A stretch of DNA of 46,904 nt from Desulfobulbaceae bacterium (GCA_028718985.1 JAQUKQ010000012.1:1-46904); one strand, 5' to 3'; positions 9,927 to 18,848 are shown, counted from the first letter of the stretch. Notes: a model not told the origin generated them from the sequence alone. A program made the numbers and translations.

Positions 9927-10052
9927 TCATATTGCTTGCGCTTCTCTTTCCAGTTCGCATTCAAAACGATACTTTTGTCGACGGAGCTCCCGCTGCTCGT
10001 CGGAGGACTGATGTACGCTCTCGTCGCTGCTCGATTGCCCTCGCGGTCTCAT
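9927..10052 (-). CDS. Possible 41-codon small ORF between meaB and mcmA1
   Basis: An ATG-to-TGA frame of 41 codons fills much of the otherwise unexplained 218-nt gap between meaB and mcmA1. Its predicted product is highly charged: Ser/Asp/Glu/Gln-rich at first (residues 7-22), then a basic-acidic helix (about residues 20-40, with RRQKYRFECELERE) that could be amphipathic. An AGG lies about 9 nt before the start. I do not recognise it, and a chance frame in a non-coding spacer is quite possible. Confidence 0.25.
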   Translation of the reverse strand: MRPRGQSSSDESVHQSSDEQRELRRQKYRFECELEREAQAI

Positions 10053-10112
10053 TACGAATGCCTGCTGGAAAAATTCCTTTGAATAAAACTTAGAGTCAGT
10101 AACCTATCGTTA

Positions 10113-11033
10113 TCAGGCGTCTGGAATCCCCAAGCGCAAAAGCAGTTCGTGGGCAAGATGTCTTGGATTGGTAGACGGTTCTGAGTGTAAGGCAGACACG
10201 GCAAGATCAAGACGAGGGCGTAACAGCTCGATAGCCAAGTCGACGATTTCGCGCTCTTGAGCCTGGACGCGTCGATCCGTTCGGGTGCCATCGGCACGAT
10301 GTTCCGCATCAAGGCTGGCAAGGCGTGAAGAGAGCTCAACAACACCCCTGCCGGTCAGCGCATCAGTTTGACAGACTCGACTGCGATCAGGAGCCACGCT
10401 CTCCAGATCGAGCGCCAGTGATTCGGAACCAGGGCAATCGGCCTTGTTGACGACTAAAAGATCCGCCACCTCAAGAAGACCTGCCTTCATGGCCTGGATG
10501 TCGTCACCCAAGCCAGGTGCCAGGACGAGCAAAGTGAGATCGGCCAGTCGTATGATGTCCATCTCAGATTGGCCGACACCCACTGTCTCAATGATGATCA
10601 CCGAGCAGCCACCATTTGCCATGATACGCACAGTTGCCCCAGCAGCGGCGCACAACCCCCCGAGCCTGCCCCTGGTCGCCATCGAACGAACCAGGACGTC
10701 TGGATCTAAGGCATGTTGCATCATGCGCACACGGTCTCCTAGGATAGCTCCACCCGAAATAGGCGACGATGGATCTATAGCGATGATGCCTAGCCGCTGC
10801 CCCTCTGCACGGAAACGGGAGATCAGCTGGCCGGTGAGGGTAGACTTGCCTGCCCCAGGCGGCCCGGTAATGCCGATTACCATCATCTTTTCGATTGGCT
10901 CTTTTGCCAAAGAAGACATGATGAGGTCGGCTTGTGGATGGTTGTCTTCGACCAGAGAGATCGCTCGTGATATGGCACGAGGATCACGGGCATGCACCCG
11001 TTCAAGCAGTGAGGCTATTGCAGCGCTTGTCAC
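10113..11033 (-). CDS. meaB: MeaB-type G3E GTPase chaperone of methylmalonyl-CoA mutase
   Basis: The 306-residue protein is a MeaB/ArgK-family GTPase. Such proteins gate cofactor loading and protect or reactivate the mutase. The P-loop GPPGAGKS occupies residues 57-64, an Asp in the AIDPSSP segment follows (switch region), ETVGVGQSE is the family's characteristic motif, and VVNKADCPG supplies the G4 base-specificity motif. The start overlaps the stop of mcmA2 by 4 bp (ATGA), so the chaperone is coupled to the B12-binding subunit. Its place between the two mutase subunit genes supports a dedicated role in this complex. The family was once misnamed as an arginine transporter kinase (ArgK); that function is not implied here. 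Confidence 0.94.
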   Translation of the reverse strand: MTSAAIASLLERVHARDPRAISRAISLVEDNHPQADLIMSSLAKEPIEKMMVIGITGPPGAGKSTLTGQLISRFRAEGQRLGIIAIDPSSPISGGAILGDRVRMMQHALDPDVLVRSMATRGRLGGLCAAAGATVRIMANGGCSVIIIETVGVGQSEMDIIRLADLTLLVLAPGLGDDIQAMKAGLLEVADLLVVNKADCPGSESLALDLESVAPDRSRVCQTDALTGRGVVELSSRLASLDAEHRADGTRTDRRVQAQEREIVDLAIELLRPRLDLAVSALHSEPSTNPRHLAHELLLRLGIPDA

Positions 11034-11458
11034 AGGGTTCTGCCGCTCCGGTGTGTCGCACAGGCCTCGGTAAAGGCCTTGACAATTGTCGCGACTGAAG
11101 TGCCGGGGGTGAAAATCTCGGTGATACCGGCCTCAATGAGCAGAGGGACATCTTCACGGGGGATAACGCCGCCGCCGAGAACCGGGATGTCACTGGCTCC
11201 TGCCTGACGCAAGGCTTCGACCACGGCAGGAAAAAGCCGCAGGTGAGCCCCGGAGAGGGAGGAAAGACCAACTGCGGCTACGTCCTCTTGAATGGCGGCA
11301 GCTGCGATCTCCTCAGGGGTTCGCCTGATACCAGTGTAGATTACCTCGAAGCCATGATCGCGCAGGGCACGGGCAATGACCTTTGCCCCGCGGTCGTGGC
11401 CGTCCAGCCCCGCCTTGCCAATCAGAACCCGATTTTTGTGTGTGGTGTCGGTTGTCAT
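11030..11458 (-). CDS. mcmA2: Methylmalonyl-CoA mutase, B12-binding subunit
   Basis: The 142-residue protein is a stand-alone cobalamin-binding Rossmann-like domain, the C-terminal half of a split methylmalonyl-CoA mutase. The base-off/His-on signature D-x-H-x-x-G is present at residues 19-24 (GLDGHDRG), with His21 as the lower axial cobalt ligand. The S-x-L and G-G motifs of the fold follow (GLSSLSG, LGGGVIP). It partners McmA1, encoded 1.1 kb downstream in the same operon, and overlaps meaB by 4 bp. The ribosome-binding site AAGGAA lies 6 nt before the ATG inside a small hairpin (see separate entry). Confidence 0.94.
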   Translation of the reverse strand: MTTDTTHKNRVLIGKAGLDGHDRGAKVIARALRDHGFEVIYTGIRRTPEEIAAAAIQEDVAAVGLSSLSGAHLRLFPAVVEALRQAGASDIPVLGGGVIPREDVPLLIEAGITEIFTPGTSVATIVKAFTEACATHRSGRTL

Positions 11459-11465
11459 AATGAGC

Positions 11466-11480
11466 TTCCTTTATAAGGAA
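11466..11480 (-). promoter_or_regulatory. Hairpin covering the mcmA2 ribosome-binding site
   Basis: In the 40-nt gap between sucD and mcmA2, TTCCTT and AAGGAA form a perfect 6-bp inverted repeat around a 3-nt loop. On the transcribed strand the 3' arm AAGGAA is the Shine-Dalgarno sequence of mcmA2. Folding would hide it, so mcmA2 translation may depend on ribosomes finishing sucD. The stem is short and the effect is inference. Confidence 0.4.
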
Positions 11481-11498
11481 CGAAGGTCATAGAGAAAT

Positions 11499-12380
11499 CT
11501 ACAATGCATCTGCAAAAACCTTGGAGCAATAGCTGCCAAGTGAGGTGAGGTCACGGCAGACATGCACTCCGGCATCAGTGAGGGTCTTGAGCTTGGCCTG
11601 GGCAGTGCCGCTGGAGCCGCAGACGATTGCTCCGGCATGTCCCATACGACGCCCTGGGGGTGCGGTAAGGCCGGCGATGAAACCTACTACCGGCTTACTA
11701 ACTCGCTCGCGGATAAAGGCCGCGGCCTCTTCTTCGGCGCTACCGCCAATCTCGCCCACCATGACGATGGCCCGAGTTTCTGGGTCGTTCTCGAAAGCGG
11801 TCAGGCAATCGATGAAATCGGTGCCGACGATAGGGTCACCACCGATCCCCAGGCAGGTAGTCTGGCCGATTCCTTGACTGCTGAGCTGGTGAACCACTTC
11901 ATAGGTCAAGGTGCCGGAGCGGGAAACCACACCAACCGGACCCCCTGCCAGATGGATAGAACCAGGCATGATGCCGATCTTGCACTGTCCTGGGGAGATG
12001 ATGCCTGGGCAATTGGCACCGATCAGCCGCACAGGTTTGCCAGCCAGGTAATTTTTGACGCGCATCATGTCGAGAACAGGGATACCCTCGGTGATAGCTA
12101 TGATAAGTTCAATGCCCGCATCAGCCGCTTCAAGGATAGCATCGGCGGCAAAGGTTGGTGGAACGAAGATCAAGCTGCAATTAGCGGCAGTCGTGATGAC
12201 GGCTCGGTGAACGCTGTTAAATATCTGTATGCCGTTTGCGTTCTGTCCACCCTTGCCAGGCGTTACACCAGCCACTATCTGCGTACCATAGGCCAGACAC
12301 TGACTGGTATGAAATGCCCCCTCACGACCAGTGATGCCCTGCACAACAACCCGCGTTTCGCGGTTGACGAAGATGCTCAT
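11499..12380 (-). CDS. sucD: Succinyl-CoA synthetase alpha subunit (ADP/GDP-forming)
   Basis: This 293-residue subunit binds CoA and carries the catalytic phospho-histidine: [11 protein letters not shown] places it at His248. The N-terminal CoA-binding Rossmann segment starts with [15 protein letters not shown], and GVTPGKGG follows as usual. With SucC it interconverts succinyl-CoA plus ADP and phosphate with succinate, CoA and ATP, giving the one substrate-level phosphorylation of propionate oxidation. Its start overlaps the sucC stop by 4 bp. Length and sequence fit the family. Confidence 0.95.
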   Translation of the reverse strand: MSIFVNRETRVVVQGITGREGAFHTSQCLAYGTQIVAGVTPGKGGQNANGIQIFNSVHRAVITTAANCSLIFVPPTFAADAILEAADAGIELIIAITEGIPVLDMMRVKNYLAGKPVRLIGANCPGIISPGQCKIGIMPGSIHLAGGPVGVVSRSGTLTYEVVHQLSSQGIGQTTCLGIGGDPIVGTDFIDCLTAFENDPETRAIVMVGEIGGSAEEEAAAFIRERVSKPVVGFIAGLTAPPGRRMGHAGAIVCGSSGTAQAKLKTLTDAGVHVCRDLTSLGSYCSKVFADAL

Positions 12381-13549
12381 CTCTTCTCCTCCGCTACCAT
12401 AGCGGCGACCTTGCTCGCTGCGTCATGCAGGTCTTTCGCTGTGATCAGATTAAGCCCTGACTCGGCAAAGATTCGACGTCCCTCAAGGACATTAGTGCCT
12501 TCCATGCGGATAACCACCGGCAGCGTGATGCCGATTTTACGGGCAGCCTGCACAACGCCCTCGGCCAGGACGTCACAGCGGAGGATGCCGCCAAAGATGT
12601 TGATCAGCACGCCGCGAACCTTAGGGTCGCTTAAGATTATGCGCAAGCCATTCTCGACCATCTCAGCACTGGCACCACCACCGACATCGAGAAAATTGGC
12701 GGGTTCGGCGCCGGCCTGTTTGATGATGTCCATGGTGGCCATGGCCAGACCCGCACCATTGACCATGTTGCCGACATTACCTGACAGGTTGATGTAGTTA
12801 AGGCCGAAACGAGCTGCTTCGACCTCCAAGGGGGACTCTTCACTGCTGTCACGGTATTCTAGGAGGTGCTGATGCCGGAACAGGGCGTTGTCGTCAAATT
12901 CTGCCTTGGCGTCCAAGGCAACAAGCTCTCCCGCCTTGCTAATCGCCAAGGGGTTGATCTCCAGGGTTTCGCAATCACAGTCGAGAAACATCCGGTAGAG
13001 GTTGCCAAGCAGCTTGGTACACTCTTTAGCAAGAGCTGGCTGCAGACCAAGGCCGTAAACCACCTGTCGGCAGTGGAACGGTTGCAGGCCGAGCAGGGGG
13101 TTGACAAAGATCTTGATAACCTTTTCTGGTGTAGCGGCGGCGACCTCTTCAATGTTCATCCCGCCTGACAGACTGGCCAGGATTGTGATGGTTGCCCTGA
13201 CCCGGTCAACCATCATGCCAAGGTAGAGTTCTTGTTCAATATCTACCCCGGACTCCACAAGGAGCTTGCCGACCTTCTGGCCTTGCGGGCCGGTCTGCGG
13301 GGTGACCAAGGTCATGGACAGCAGTTGGCTTGCCATCTCGTGGACTCCGGACGGATCGTGCACTATCTTGATCCCGCCTGCCTTGCCGCGACCGCCGGCA
13401 TGGATCTGAGCCTTGAGCAGCACCGGCCAGCCGCCAAGTCTTTCTGCAACCTCCACCGCTTGCTGGGGGTTTACTGCCAGAGCCCCAGCAGGGACCGTGA
13501 CACCAAAGCCTCGCAACAGCTCTTTGGTTTGGAATTCGTGGATTTTCAT
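12377..13549 (-). CDS. sucC: Succinyl-CoA synthetase beta subunit
   Basis: The 390-residue protein is the ATP-grasp subunit of succinyl-CoA synthetase. It begins [17 protein letters not shown], the standard N-terminus of the family, with [14 protein letters not shown] in the nucleotide site, LEINPLA for metal binding, and [13 protein letters not shown] and RMEGTN near the C-terminus. ATG 13549 is chosen on this basis; an in-frame ATG at 13639 would add 30 basic residues without family counterpart. A purine-rich GGAGAAGAG precedes the start at a rather long distance. It is the first gene of the operon that continues to pccA, and its promoter must lie in the roughly 490-nt divergent region shared with prpE. 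Confidence 0.95.
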   Translation of the reverse strand: MKIHEFQTKELLRGFGVTVPAGALAVNPQQAVEVAERLGGWPVLLKAQIHAGGRGKAGGIKIVHDPSGVHEMASQLLSMTLVTPQTGPQGQKVGKLLVESGVDIEQELYLGMMVDRVRATITILASLSGGMNIEEVAAATPEKVIKIFVNPLLGLQPFHCRQVVYGLGLQPALAKECTKLLGNLYRMFLDCDCETLEINPLAISKAGELVALDAKAEFDDNALFRHQHLLEYRDSSEESPLEVEAARFGLNYINLSGNVGNMVNGAGLAMATMDIIKQAGAEPANFLDVGGGASAEMVENGLRIILSDPKVRGVLINIFGGILRCDVLAEGVVQAARKIGITLPVVIRMEGTNVLEGRRIFAESGLNLITAKDLHDAASKVAAMVAEEKR

Positions 13550-13791
13550 AGTCTGTGCTCTTCTCCTCTTTTTCATCACGTGACGTGCAGGCACAACATA
13601 TCCGTAAATCCACCTACTCACAACAGAAAAAATATGCATTGTCGAACGGAAGAAAAAAGCGCTGAACGATAACCTGCTCGACCATCCTGTGTGTCAAAAA
13701 AAGGAGGCTTCCCGCGAACAGTGAAATCGCACTGTTTCATATATCTATCGATATTGCAGTTGGTTAGCTGTCGCAGGATGACCGAATCACC

Positions 13792-13823
13792 GGCGAGACC
13801 ATTGGTTCGTCTCACCTCTTTTT
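13792..13823 (+). terminator. Terminator-like hairpin in the sucC/prpE spacer
   Basis: GGCGAGAC (13792-13799) pairs with GTCTCACC (13809-13816) with one G-U pair around a 9-nt loop, and is followed by TCTTTTT on the + strand. No + strand gene precedes it closely, so it may end a short leader or an antisense/small RNA. Confidence 0.4.
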
Positions 13824-13888
13824 AGCCAGTGAACGACAAACTCTCAAAAGGGTCTAGATCAATATCAACAAAAAAGAAACTAGGTATG

Positions 13889-13902
13889 TTTACAGATGTA
13901 AA
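13889..13902. promoter_or_regulatory. 14-bp palindrome TTTACA-GA-TGTAAA, candidate operator
   Basis: A perfect palindrome lies in the AT-rich part of the divergent spacer, about 140 nt before prpE and 340 nt before sucC. Its size fits a dimeric helix-turn-helix repressor or activator. The regulator is not encoded nearby and the family cannot be told. Confidence 0.4.
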
Positions 13903-14040
13903 TCTTTTTATTAGAGTAACCGAAAAGTACCACAAATGAGACCTTGGGGAAACTCATTCATGCCGTGTTCGAGTGGCAAAAAAACTCGAATCGAGTTTCC
14001 CGAACGTTCCTAACTCAACTTTCTCAGCAGGAGGGTGTAA

Positions 14041-15939
14041 ATGGGCAGTTATGACGAGATCTTTCGCAAAAGCATTGAAGAGCCGGTGGCCTTTTGGAAG
14101 GAGGCCGCTGAAGCCATTGATTGGTATAAGAAATGCGATCGAATCCTTGACGACTCGCGTCCTCCTTTTTATCGCTGGTTTCCCAATGGAGAAATCAATA
14201 CCTGTTTTAACGCCTTGGACCGGCATGTTCGTGACGGCTTGGGCGACCAGGTGGCACTCATTTATGACTCTCCGGTTACCAACACGGTCAAGCACATCAC
14301 CTATCGTCAAATGCTGGACCGTGTTGCCCGCTTCAGCGGCGCTCTCCGCGGTTTAGGGGTGGGCAAGGGTGATACGGTAATCATCTATATGCCGATGATA
14401 CCCGAGGCAGTTGTTGCCATGCTCGCTTGTGCCCGTCTCGGCGCTATCCACTCTGTCGTCTTCGGCGGGTTTGCCGCCAATGAACTGGCTTTACGCATCG
14501 ATCATGCTAAACCGAAGGTGATTATCTCGGCCTCAGGTTCGATGGAGGGCAAGAAGGTCATCGCCTATAAGCCGCTTCTGGACCGGGCAATCGAGCTTGC
14601 CGAGCACCGCGCTGAACGCTGTGTCCTCTTCCAGCGACCCTTTGTTGAGGCCTCCATGATCGACGGGCGGGATCTGGACTGGCAGGAGATTGAGTCGCAG
14701 GCGGCACCGGTGGATTGTGTGCCGGTGAAGGCCACCGATCCACTCTATATACTCTACACCTCTGGTACCACCGGCATGCCCAAAGGCGTGATTCGTGACA
14801 ACGGAGGCCATGCAGTGGCTCTGCACTGGAGTATGAAGTATATTTACAATGTTAAGGCTGGCGACATCTTTTGGGCTGCCTCTGACGTGGGCTGGGTCGT
14901 TGGGCACTCCTATATTGTCTACGCCCCACTGCTGATGGGTTGCACGACAGTGCTGTATGAAGGCAAGCCGGTCGGCACACCCGACCCTGGGGCCTTCTGG
15001 CGGGTTATTGAACAGCATAAGGTTAAGGTGCTGTTCACCGCGCCGACCGCTTTTAGAGCCATCAAGAAAGAAGATCCGGAAGGGGTCTTCTTTAAAAAAT
15101 ATCATCTCGACCACTTCGAATGTCTTTTTTTAGCTGGGGAGCGTCTTGACCCAGACACCTACCATTGGGCCTGTGCTCTTCTCGATCGTCCGGTAATCGA
15201 CCACTGGTGGCAGACCGAGACCGGTTGGCCGATTGCCTCTAACTGTCTAGGCATAGAGCATTTCCCGATTAAACCCGGTTCGCCCACCAAGGCTGTGCCG
15301 GGCTACGATGTCAAGATTTTGGATAATGATGGCAATGAGCTGCCAGCGAATCACGATGGTGATGTGGTGATCAAGCTGCCTCTGCCTCCTGGCACGTTGG
15401 CCAGTCTCTGGCAGGCCGACGATAAATTCATCAGTTCGTATACCAGCCGTTTCTCAGGTTATTATCTGACCAGTGATGGAGGGTATAAGGATGAGGACGG
15501 GTATCTCTTTATCATGGGTCGGATCGATGACGTGATCAACATTGCCGGGCATCGACTCTCGACGGGAGCTATGGAGGAAGTAATCGCTACACATCCGGCC
15601 GTTGCCGAATGTGCGGTGGTAGGGGCTGACGATACCCTTAAGGGACAACTGCCGGTCGGCCTGGTGGTGTTGAAGGCCGGAGCGGTCCAGGATGCCGAAC
15701 AGATTGAGAAGGATCTGATCCAGATGGTCAGAAACCAGATCGGGCCGATTGCCTGCTACAAGACAACGGCGGTTGTCCCGCGCCTGCCTAAGACGAGATC
15801 CGGCAAAATTCTTCGGGGGACCATGCGGGCTATCGCCAACGGCAAAGACTACAGGATGCCATCCACCATTGATGATCCAACCACATTGGAAGAGATCACC
15901 GAAACCTTCAACCACCTCCGTTTCCCGACCAAGAAATAA
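14041..15939 (+). CDS. prpE: Propionyl-CoA synthetase (AMP-forming)
   Basis: The 632-residue adenylate-forming enzyme activates propionate (less well acetate) to its CoA thioester through an acyl-AMP intermediate. It shows the acetyl-CoA synthetase N-terminal segment (PVAFWKEAAEAIDW), the phosphate loop YTSGTTGMPKG, the motif WWQTETGWP near residue 395, the hinge GRIDDVINIAGHRLSTG and the catalytic lysine Lys589 in RSGKILRG. YTSGTTGMPKGVIRDNGGH resembles PrpE more than Acs. Start 14041 has AGGAGGG at good spacing. It faces away from the operon that metabolises its product, which supports propionate as substrate. The following hydrolase gene starts 10 nt after its stop. Confidence 0.92.
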   Translation: MGSYDEIFRKSIEEPVAFWKEAAEAIDWYKKCDRILDDSRPPFYRWFPNGEINTCFNALDRHVRDGLGDQVALIYDSPVTNTVKHITYRQMLDRVARFSGALRGLGVGKGDTVIIYMPMIPEAVVAMLACARLGAIHSVVFGGFAANELALRIDHAKPKVIISASGSMEGKKVIAYKPLLDRAIELAEHRAERCVLFQRPFVEASMIDGRDLDWQEIESQAAPVDCVPVKATDPLYILYTSGTTGMPKGVIRDNGGHAVALHWSMKYIYNVKAGDIFWAASDVGWVVGHSYIVYAPLLMGCTTVLYEGKPVGTPDPGAFWRVIEQHKVKVLFTAPTAFRAIKKEDPEGVFFKKYHLDHFECLFLAGERLDPDTYHWACALLDRPVIDHWWQTETGWPIASNCLGIEHFPIKPGSPTKAVPGYDVKILDNDGNELPANHDGDVVIKLPLPPGTLASLWQADDKFISSYTSRFSGYYLTSDGGYKDEDGYLFIMGRIDDVINIAGHRLSTGAMEEVIATHPAVAECAVVGADDTLKGQLPVGLVVLKAGAVQDAEQIEKDLIQMVRNQIGPIACYKTTAVVPRLPKTRSGKILRGTMRAIANGKDYRMPSTIDDPTTLEEITETFNHLRFPTKK

Positions 15940-15949
15940 ACAGACGACG

Positions 15950-16804
15950 ATGATGCAAGGGGGGTTGAGGGTAGGTGAGTATGAGATATTCTGGCTGAAT
16001 GGTGGAGCGTTCGCCTTGGATGGTGGCACCATGTTCGGGCCGGTGCCAAAGATCATTTGGTCAAAACGCTATCCGGTTGATCAGGAGAACTATATCCGCC
16101 TCCTCGCTTCCCCCATGTTGATCAAGGGGCCGGACATCCGAATCCTGGTTGAGTCTGGTTTCGGCAATAAACTGAACGACAAACAGCGGAAAATATTCCG
16201 GGTACAGCGAGACTGGGATCTGGTAGCAGAGCTCGCCTCCCATGGCATTCAGCGTGCTGAGATTGACGCTGTGATACTTACCCATGGAGACTGGGACCAT
16301 GCCGGTGGCGTTGTCATGTCTAACCCTGAAGGAGTGCCTGAACTGACCTTCCCCAATGCCCGCCATCTTCTTCAGGCAAGCGAATGGGAAGATATTCGGC
16401 ACCCCAACAGTCGCTCAGCCGCCACCTACTGGCCAATCAATTTCGACACCTTGGCCGCCAGCGGCATTATTTCGTTAGTGGACGGCAACGCCACTGTTAG
16501 TTCTGGCATCACTCTTCGCCACACCGGTGGCCATACCCGTGGCCATCAAGCGCTCTTTATAGAGTCGAAAGGGGAGCGCGCCGTCCATCTTGGCGACCTG
16601 CTCCCTACCCACGTTCAGTTCAACCCCCTGTGGGTGATGGCCTACGACAACTTCCCCTTGGAGGTGATTAGCCGCAAGCAGGAGCTGATCAAACAGGCGA
16701 TGGAGGAGAAGGCGTGGTTTCTCTTTTATCACAATCCCTTCATGAATGCCTGTAAGTTCGATGTCAATGGCGAGATTATCGCCGAGTGGCAGCCTTCCGC
16801 CTAA
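15950..16804 (+). CDS. Metallo-beta-lactamase-fold hydrolase with variant metal motif
   Basis: The predicted protein has about 285 residues and resembles the N-acyl-homoserine lactonase/glyoxalase-II branch of the metallo-beta-lactamase superfamily. The first metal motif reads THGDWDHAGG: the usual H-x-H-x-D-H has Asp in place of the second His. A later HTGGHTRGH supplies a third ligand region, and HLGDLLPTH the bridging Asp. No signal peptide is visible, so it is probably cytoplasmic. It follows prpE by 10 nt and is likely cotranscribed; a thioesterase-like or lactonase-like activity tied to acyl metabolism is a guess. The start is uncertain: ATG 15950 or 15953, with no good ribosome-binding site for either. 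It ends 4 nt before the convergent cyclase gene. Confidence 0.8.
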   Translation: MMQGGLRVGEYEIFWLNGGAFALDGGTMFGPVPKIIWSKRYPVDQENYIRLLASPMLIKGPDIRILVESGFGNKLNDKQRKIFRVQRDWDLVAELASHGIQRAEIDAVILTHGDWDHAGGVVMSNPEGVPELTFPNARHLLQASEWEDIRHPNSRSAATYWPINFDTLAASGIISLVDGNATVSSGITLRHTGGHTRGHQALFIESKGERAVHLGDLLPTHVQFNPLWVMAYDNFPLEVISRKQELIKQAMEEKAWFLFYHNPFMNACKFDVNGEIIAEWQPSA

Positions 16805-16808
16805 CAGA

Positions 16809-18848
16809 CTACCCTTCCGTTTCAGCTTGTTCAGCCGCTTTGGTGAATGGGAAATACTCCCTGTCCGTTCCCAGTATATGCAGCATCACAACCTTGTTTA
16901 CTAGAAACTGGAAAACATCACCAACCGAGAGCGTGGAGTTTTCGAAGTCCTGTGTCAACTTCATCCCTCTCTCAAGCAGCCTGGCGTGTTCGGCGATGTG
17001 ATGACTTGTGCCAGGAAATCGAATGGCCTTGAGGATCTCTTCTTCCTCGTGGAAGTGCTGTTTGACTTCGTCGAGGAGGCTGCTCATGGCCGCGAAAATC
17101 TCAGGAGAAGGGTGGCCAGAGAGGACCTTGTCAAGGAGTTCGTTGGCAAGATGAAAGAGAGACTTATGTTGTTGGTCGATCACCGAGTTGCCGCAACAAA
17201 AGCTGTCTTTCCAGGTCAGTTGGACAAGGTGTTCATTGTTGACCCCCTCGGCTTTATTGTAGCCATCACATTCTATTCGATTGCGGCCGGCGGCTTTGGC
17301 CTGGTAGAGGAGTTTGTCTGCTTTGGCGACGATATCGGAGCAGGAGTCATCTGCCGAGCAACGGTCAGTAATGACACCTATACTTGCGGTGACGAAGTCT
17401 GCGATGTTTGAGTCTTGGTGGGGGATAGCGCAGGCGATGATGTTTTTGCGGATCCTCTCGGCGATGGCAATTGCACCCATGCTATCGGTTTCCGGCAGGA
17501 TGCAGGCAAATTCTTCGCCACCATAGCGTGCGGCTAAATCAGCGGGACGGGTAGCGCATTCGGCTATTATCTGAGCAACCTGGCGCAGACATTCGTCGCC
17601 TTTGACATGACCATAGCAGTCGTTGTATCGCTTGAAAAGGTCGATATCCAACAAGATCAGTGACAACTCTTTTCCAGAGCGGGCATGCCGGGCACGCTCC
17701 TTGGTCAGCACCTGGTCAAAATATCTTCGGTTGGCAATGCCAGTCAAACTATCAGTAGTGCTTTGCACCTCAAGTTGACGGTTTGACTCCTCTAAGTCTC
17801 TCTCCACCCGCTTGCGAGATGTGATATCCTGAAAACTTTCAATAACGCCAATCGGGTTATTCTTATCGTCGAGCAGTGGTCTGGCGGTAACAAGAAAACA
17901 ACGGGATCCCCCTGCTGTTTCTCTGTTTGTTTCGATGATTTCCTTGCTTGATCCGTTCATGATCCGAGTGAGTAGACAACTTTCGGTATGGCACGCTTGG
18001 CTTGGACGGTGTTCATAACATTTGATCGATGGCTTGTGGTCGGAGAGTGGGCCAAATTCACTCCAATACGATTTATTTGCCATGAGAATGGTGAAGTTTT
18101 TGTCGGTTACGCAAGTCGGAATGGTGCTGTTGAAGGTGGCATTAAACAGGCGCTTCTTCTTCTCATAAAGGGTCCCGCCGGTGAAAATGAGCAAAAGTCC
18201 GAAGAAGGCCACTGCGCCTGAGCTGACATAGAGACTGGTCCGCGAGTTAGCAGGATAGGGAAGAGAGACGCTGATGCCACCTCGGATGTCTCCCTCCTTG
18301 TACCCCTGTTGCGCGTGACACTTGAGACAGTCGATCTCGGTGATCAGGGGTGCCATGTAGCGAAACCACGTTACATTGCCAACCTTGAAAAACTCACCTT
18401 GCTCCTTGGCGCCCTGCTCGAAAGTTTTGAGCCACTTTGTTTCCCAGTCCGTGGGCTTGTTTTCAGGCCTGATTGGTTTAAGGCTGGTAATGTGAAACTG
18501 AATGCCGTTCTTATTTCTTCCAGCAATTTCGGAAAGTTGCCTGGTCATGTATGAAGGGTTGACTTTGGTGAGGTGGAGTCCGTTGTCAGCGATCAGATCA
18601 CGGTTTTTCAGGGGGAGGTATTTGTTGGGCTGTGTCGTAGGGGTGATTGGCACGTAGACCCCGCCGTGAGAGGCATTCCAAAGGCGGGAGATCAAGATTT
18701 CGTGGAAAAAGCCGGAGGCGGTGGAATTTGCTAACAGTTTTTCTTCTTTGCGAGTCTCCATCTCTTGCCAAAGGAGGAAGATTCCGATGATGCATACCCA
18801 GAGGGTGAGTGCCAAAGGGGTTATGGTATCTTTTTTGATGTATTTCAT
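16809..18848 (-). CDS. Membrane diguanylate cyclase with c-heme sensor, PAS and hemerythrin domains
   Basis: This 679-residue protein would make cyclic di-GMP in response to redox or gas signals. Residues about 9-27 and 211-232 are membrane helices; between them lies a periplasmic DUF3365 (Tll0287-like) domain with a c-type heme site CLKCH (174-178). A Cys-rich PAS domain (about 240-350), a GGDEF domain with the intact active site GGEEF (443-447), and a C-terminal bacteriohemerythrin (about 538-665) follow. The hemerythrin shows all expected iron ligands: H in IDQQHKSLF, H and E in HFHEEEE, two H in HIAEHARLL, and H and D in HILGTDREYF. Two different metal-based sensors therefore flank the catalytic unit. 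It lies between propionate and succinate genes but is transcribed separately. Ligands (O2, NO, redox) are inference. Confidence 0.92.
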   Translation of the reverse strand: MKYIKKDTITPLALTLWVCIIGIFLLWQEMETRKEEKLLANSTASGFFHEILISRLWNASHGGVYVPITPTTQPNKYLPLKNRDLIADNGLHLTKVNPSYMTRQLSEIAGRNKNGIQFHITSLKPIRPENKPTDWETKWLKTFEQGAKEQGEFFKVGNVTWFRYMAPLITEIDCLKCHAQQGYKEGDIRGGISVSLPYPANSRTSLYVSSGAVAFFGLLLIFTGGTLYEKKKRLFNATFNSTIPTCVTDKNFTILMANKSYWSEFGPLSDHKPSIKCYEHRPSQACHTESCLLTRIMNGSSKEIIETNRETAGGSRCFLVTARPLLDDKNNPIGVIESFQDITSRKRVERDLEESNRQLEVQSTTDSLTGIANRRYFDQVLTKERARHARSGKELSLILLDIDLFKRYNDCYGHVKGDECLRQVAQIIAECATRPADLAARYGGEEFACILPETDSMGAIAIAERIRKNIIACAIPHQDSNIADFVTASIGVITDRCSADDSCSDIVAKADKLLYQAKAAGRNRIECDGYNKAEGVNNEHLVQLTWKDSFCCGNSVIDQQHKSLFHLANELLDKVLSGHPSPEIFAAMSSLLDEVKQHFHEEEEILKAIRFPGTSHHIAEHARLLERGMKLTQDFENSTLSVGDVFQFLVNKVVMLHILGTDREYFPFTKAAEQAETEG

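Larger units (their letters stand above)
13550..14040. promoter_or_regulatory. Divergent control region between sucC and prpE
   Basis: These 491 bases separate the leftward methylmalonyl-CoA operon from rightward prpE and must contain both promoters. They include a terminator-like hairpin (13792-13823), a 14-bp palindrome (13889-13902) and an AT-rich zone around 13860-13930. AGGAGGG about 8 nt before the ATG at 14041 is the prpE ribosome-binding site. I cannot fix the promoters from sequence alone. Confidence 0.5.

Noticed and set aside
11562-12797. 411-codon + strand open frame antisense to sucD/sucC
   Set aside because: It runs across the junction of two well-conserved genes on the other strand, has no family likeness and arises from their codon bias.
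13549-13639. Longer sucC from ATG 13639
   Set aside because: The additional 30 residues are basic and not family-like; [11 protein letters not shown] at 13549 is the standard N-terminus.
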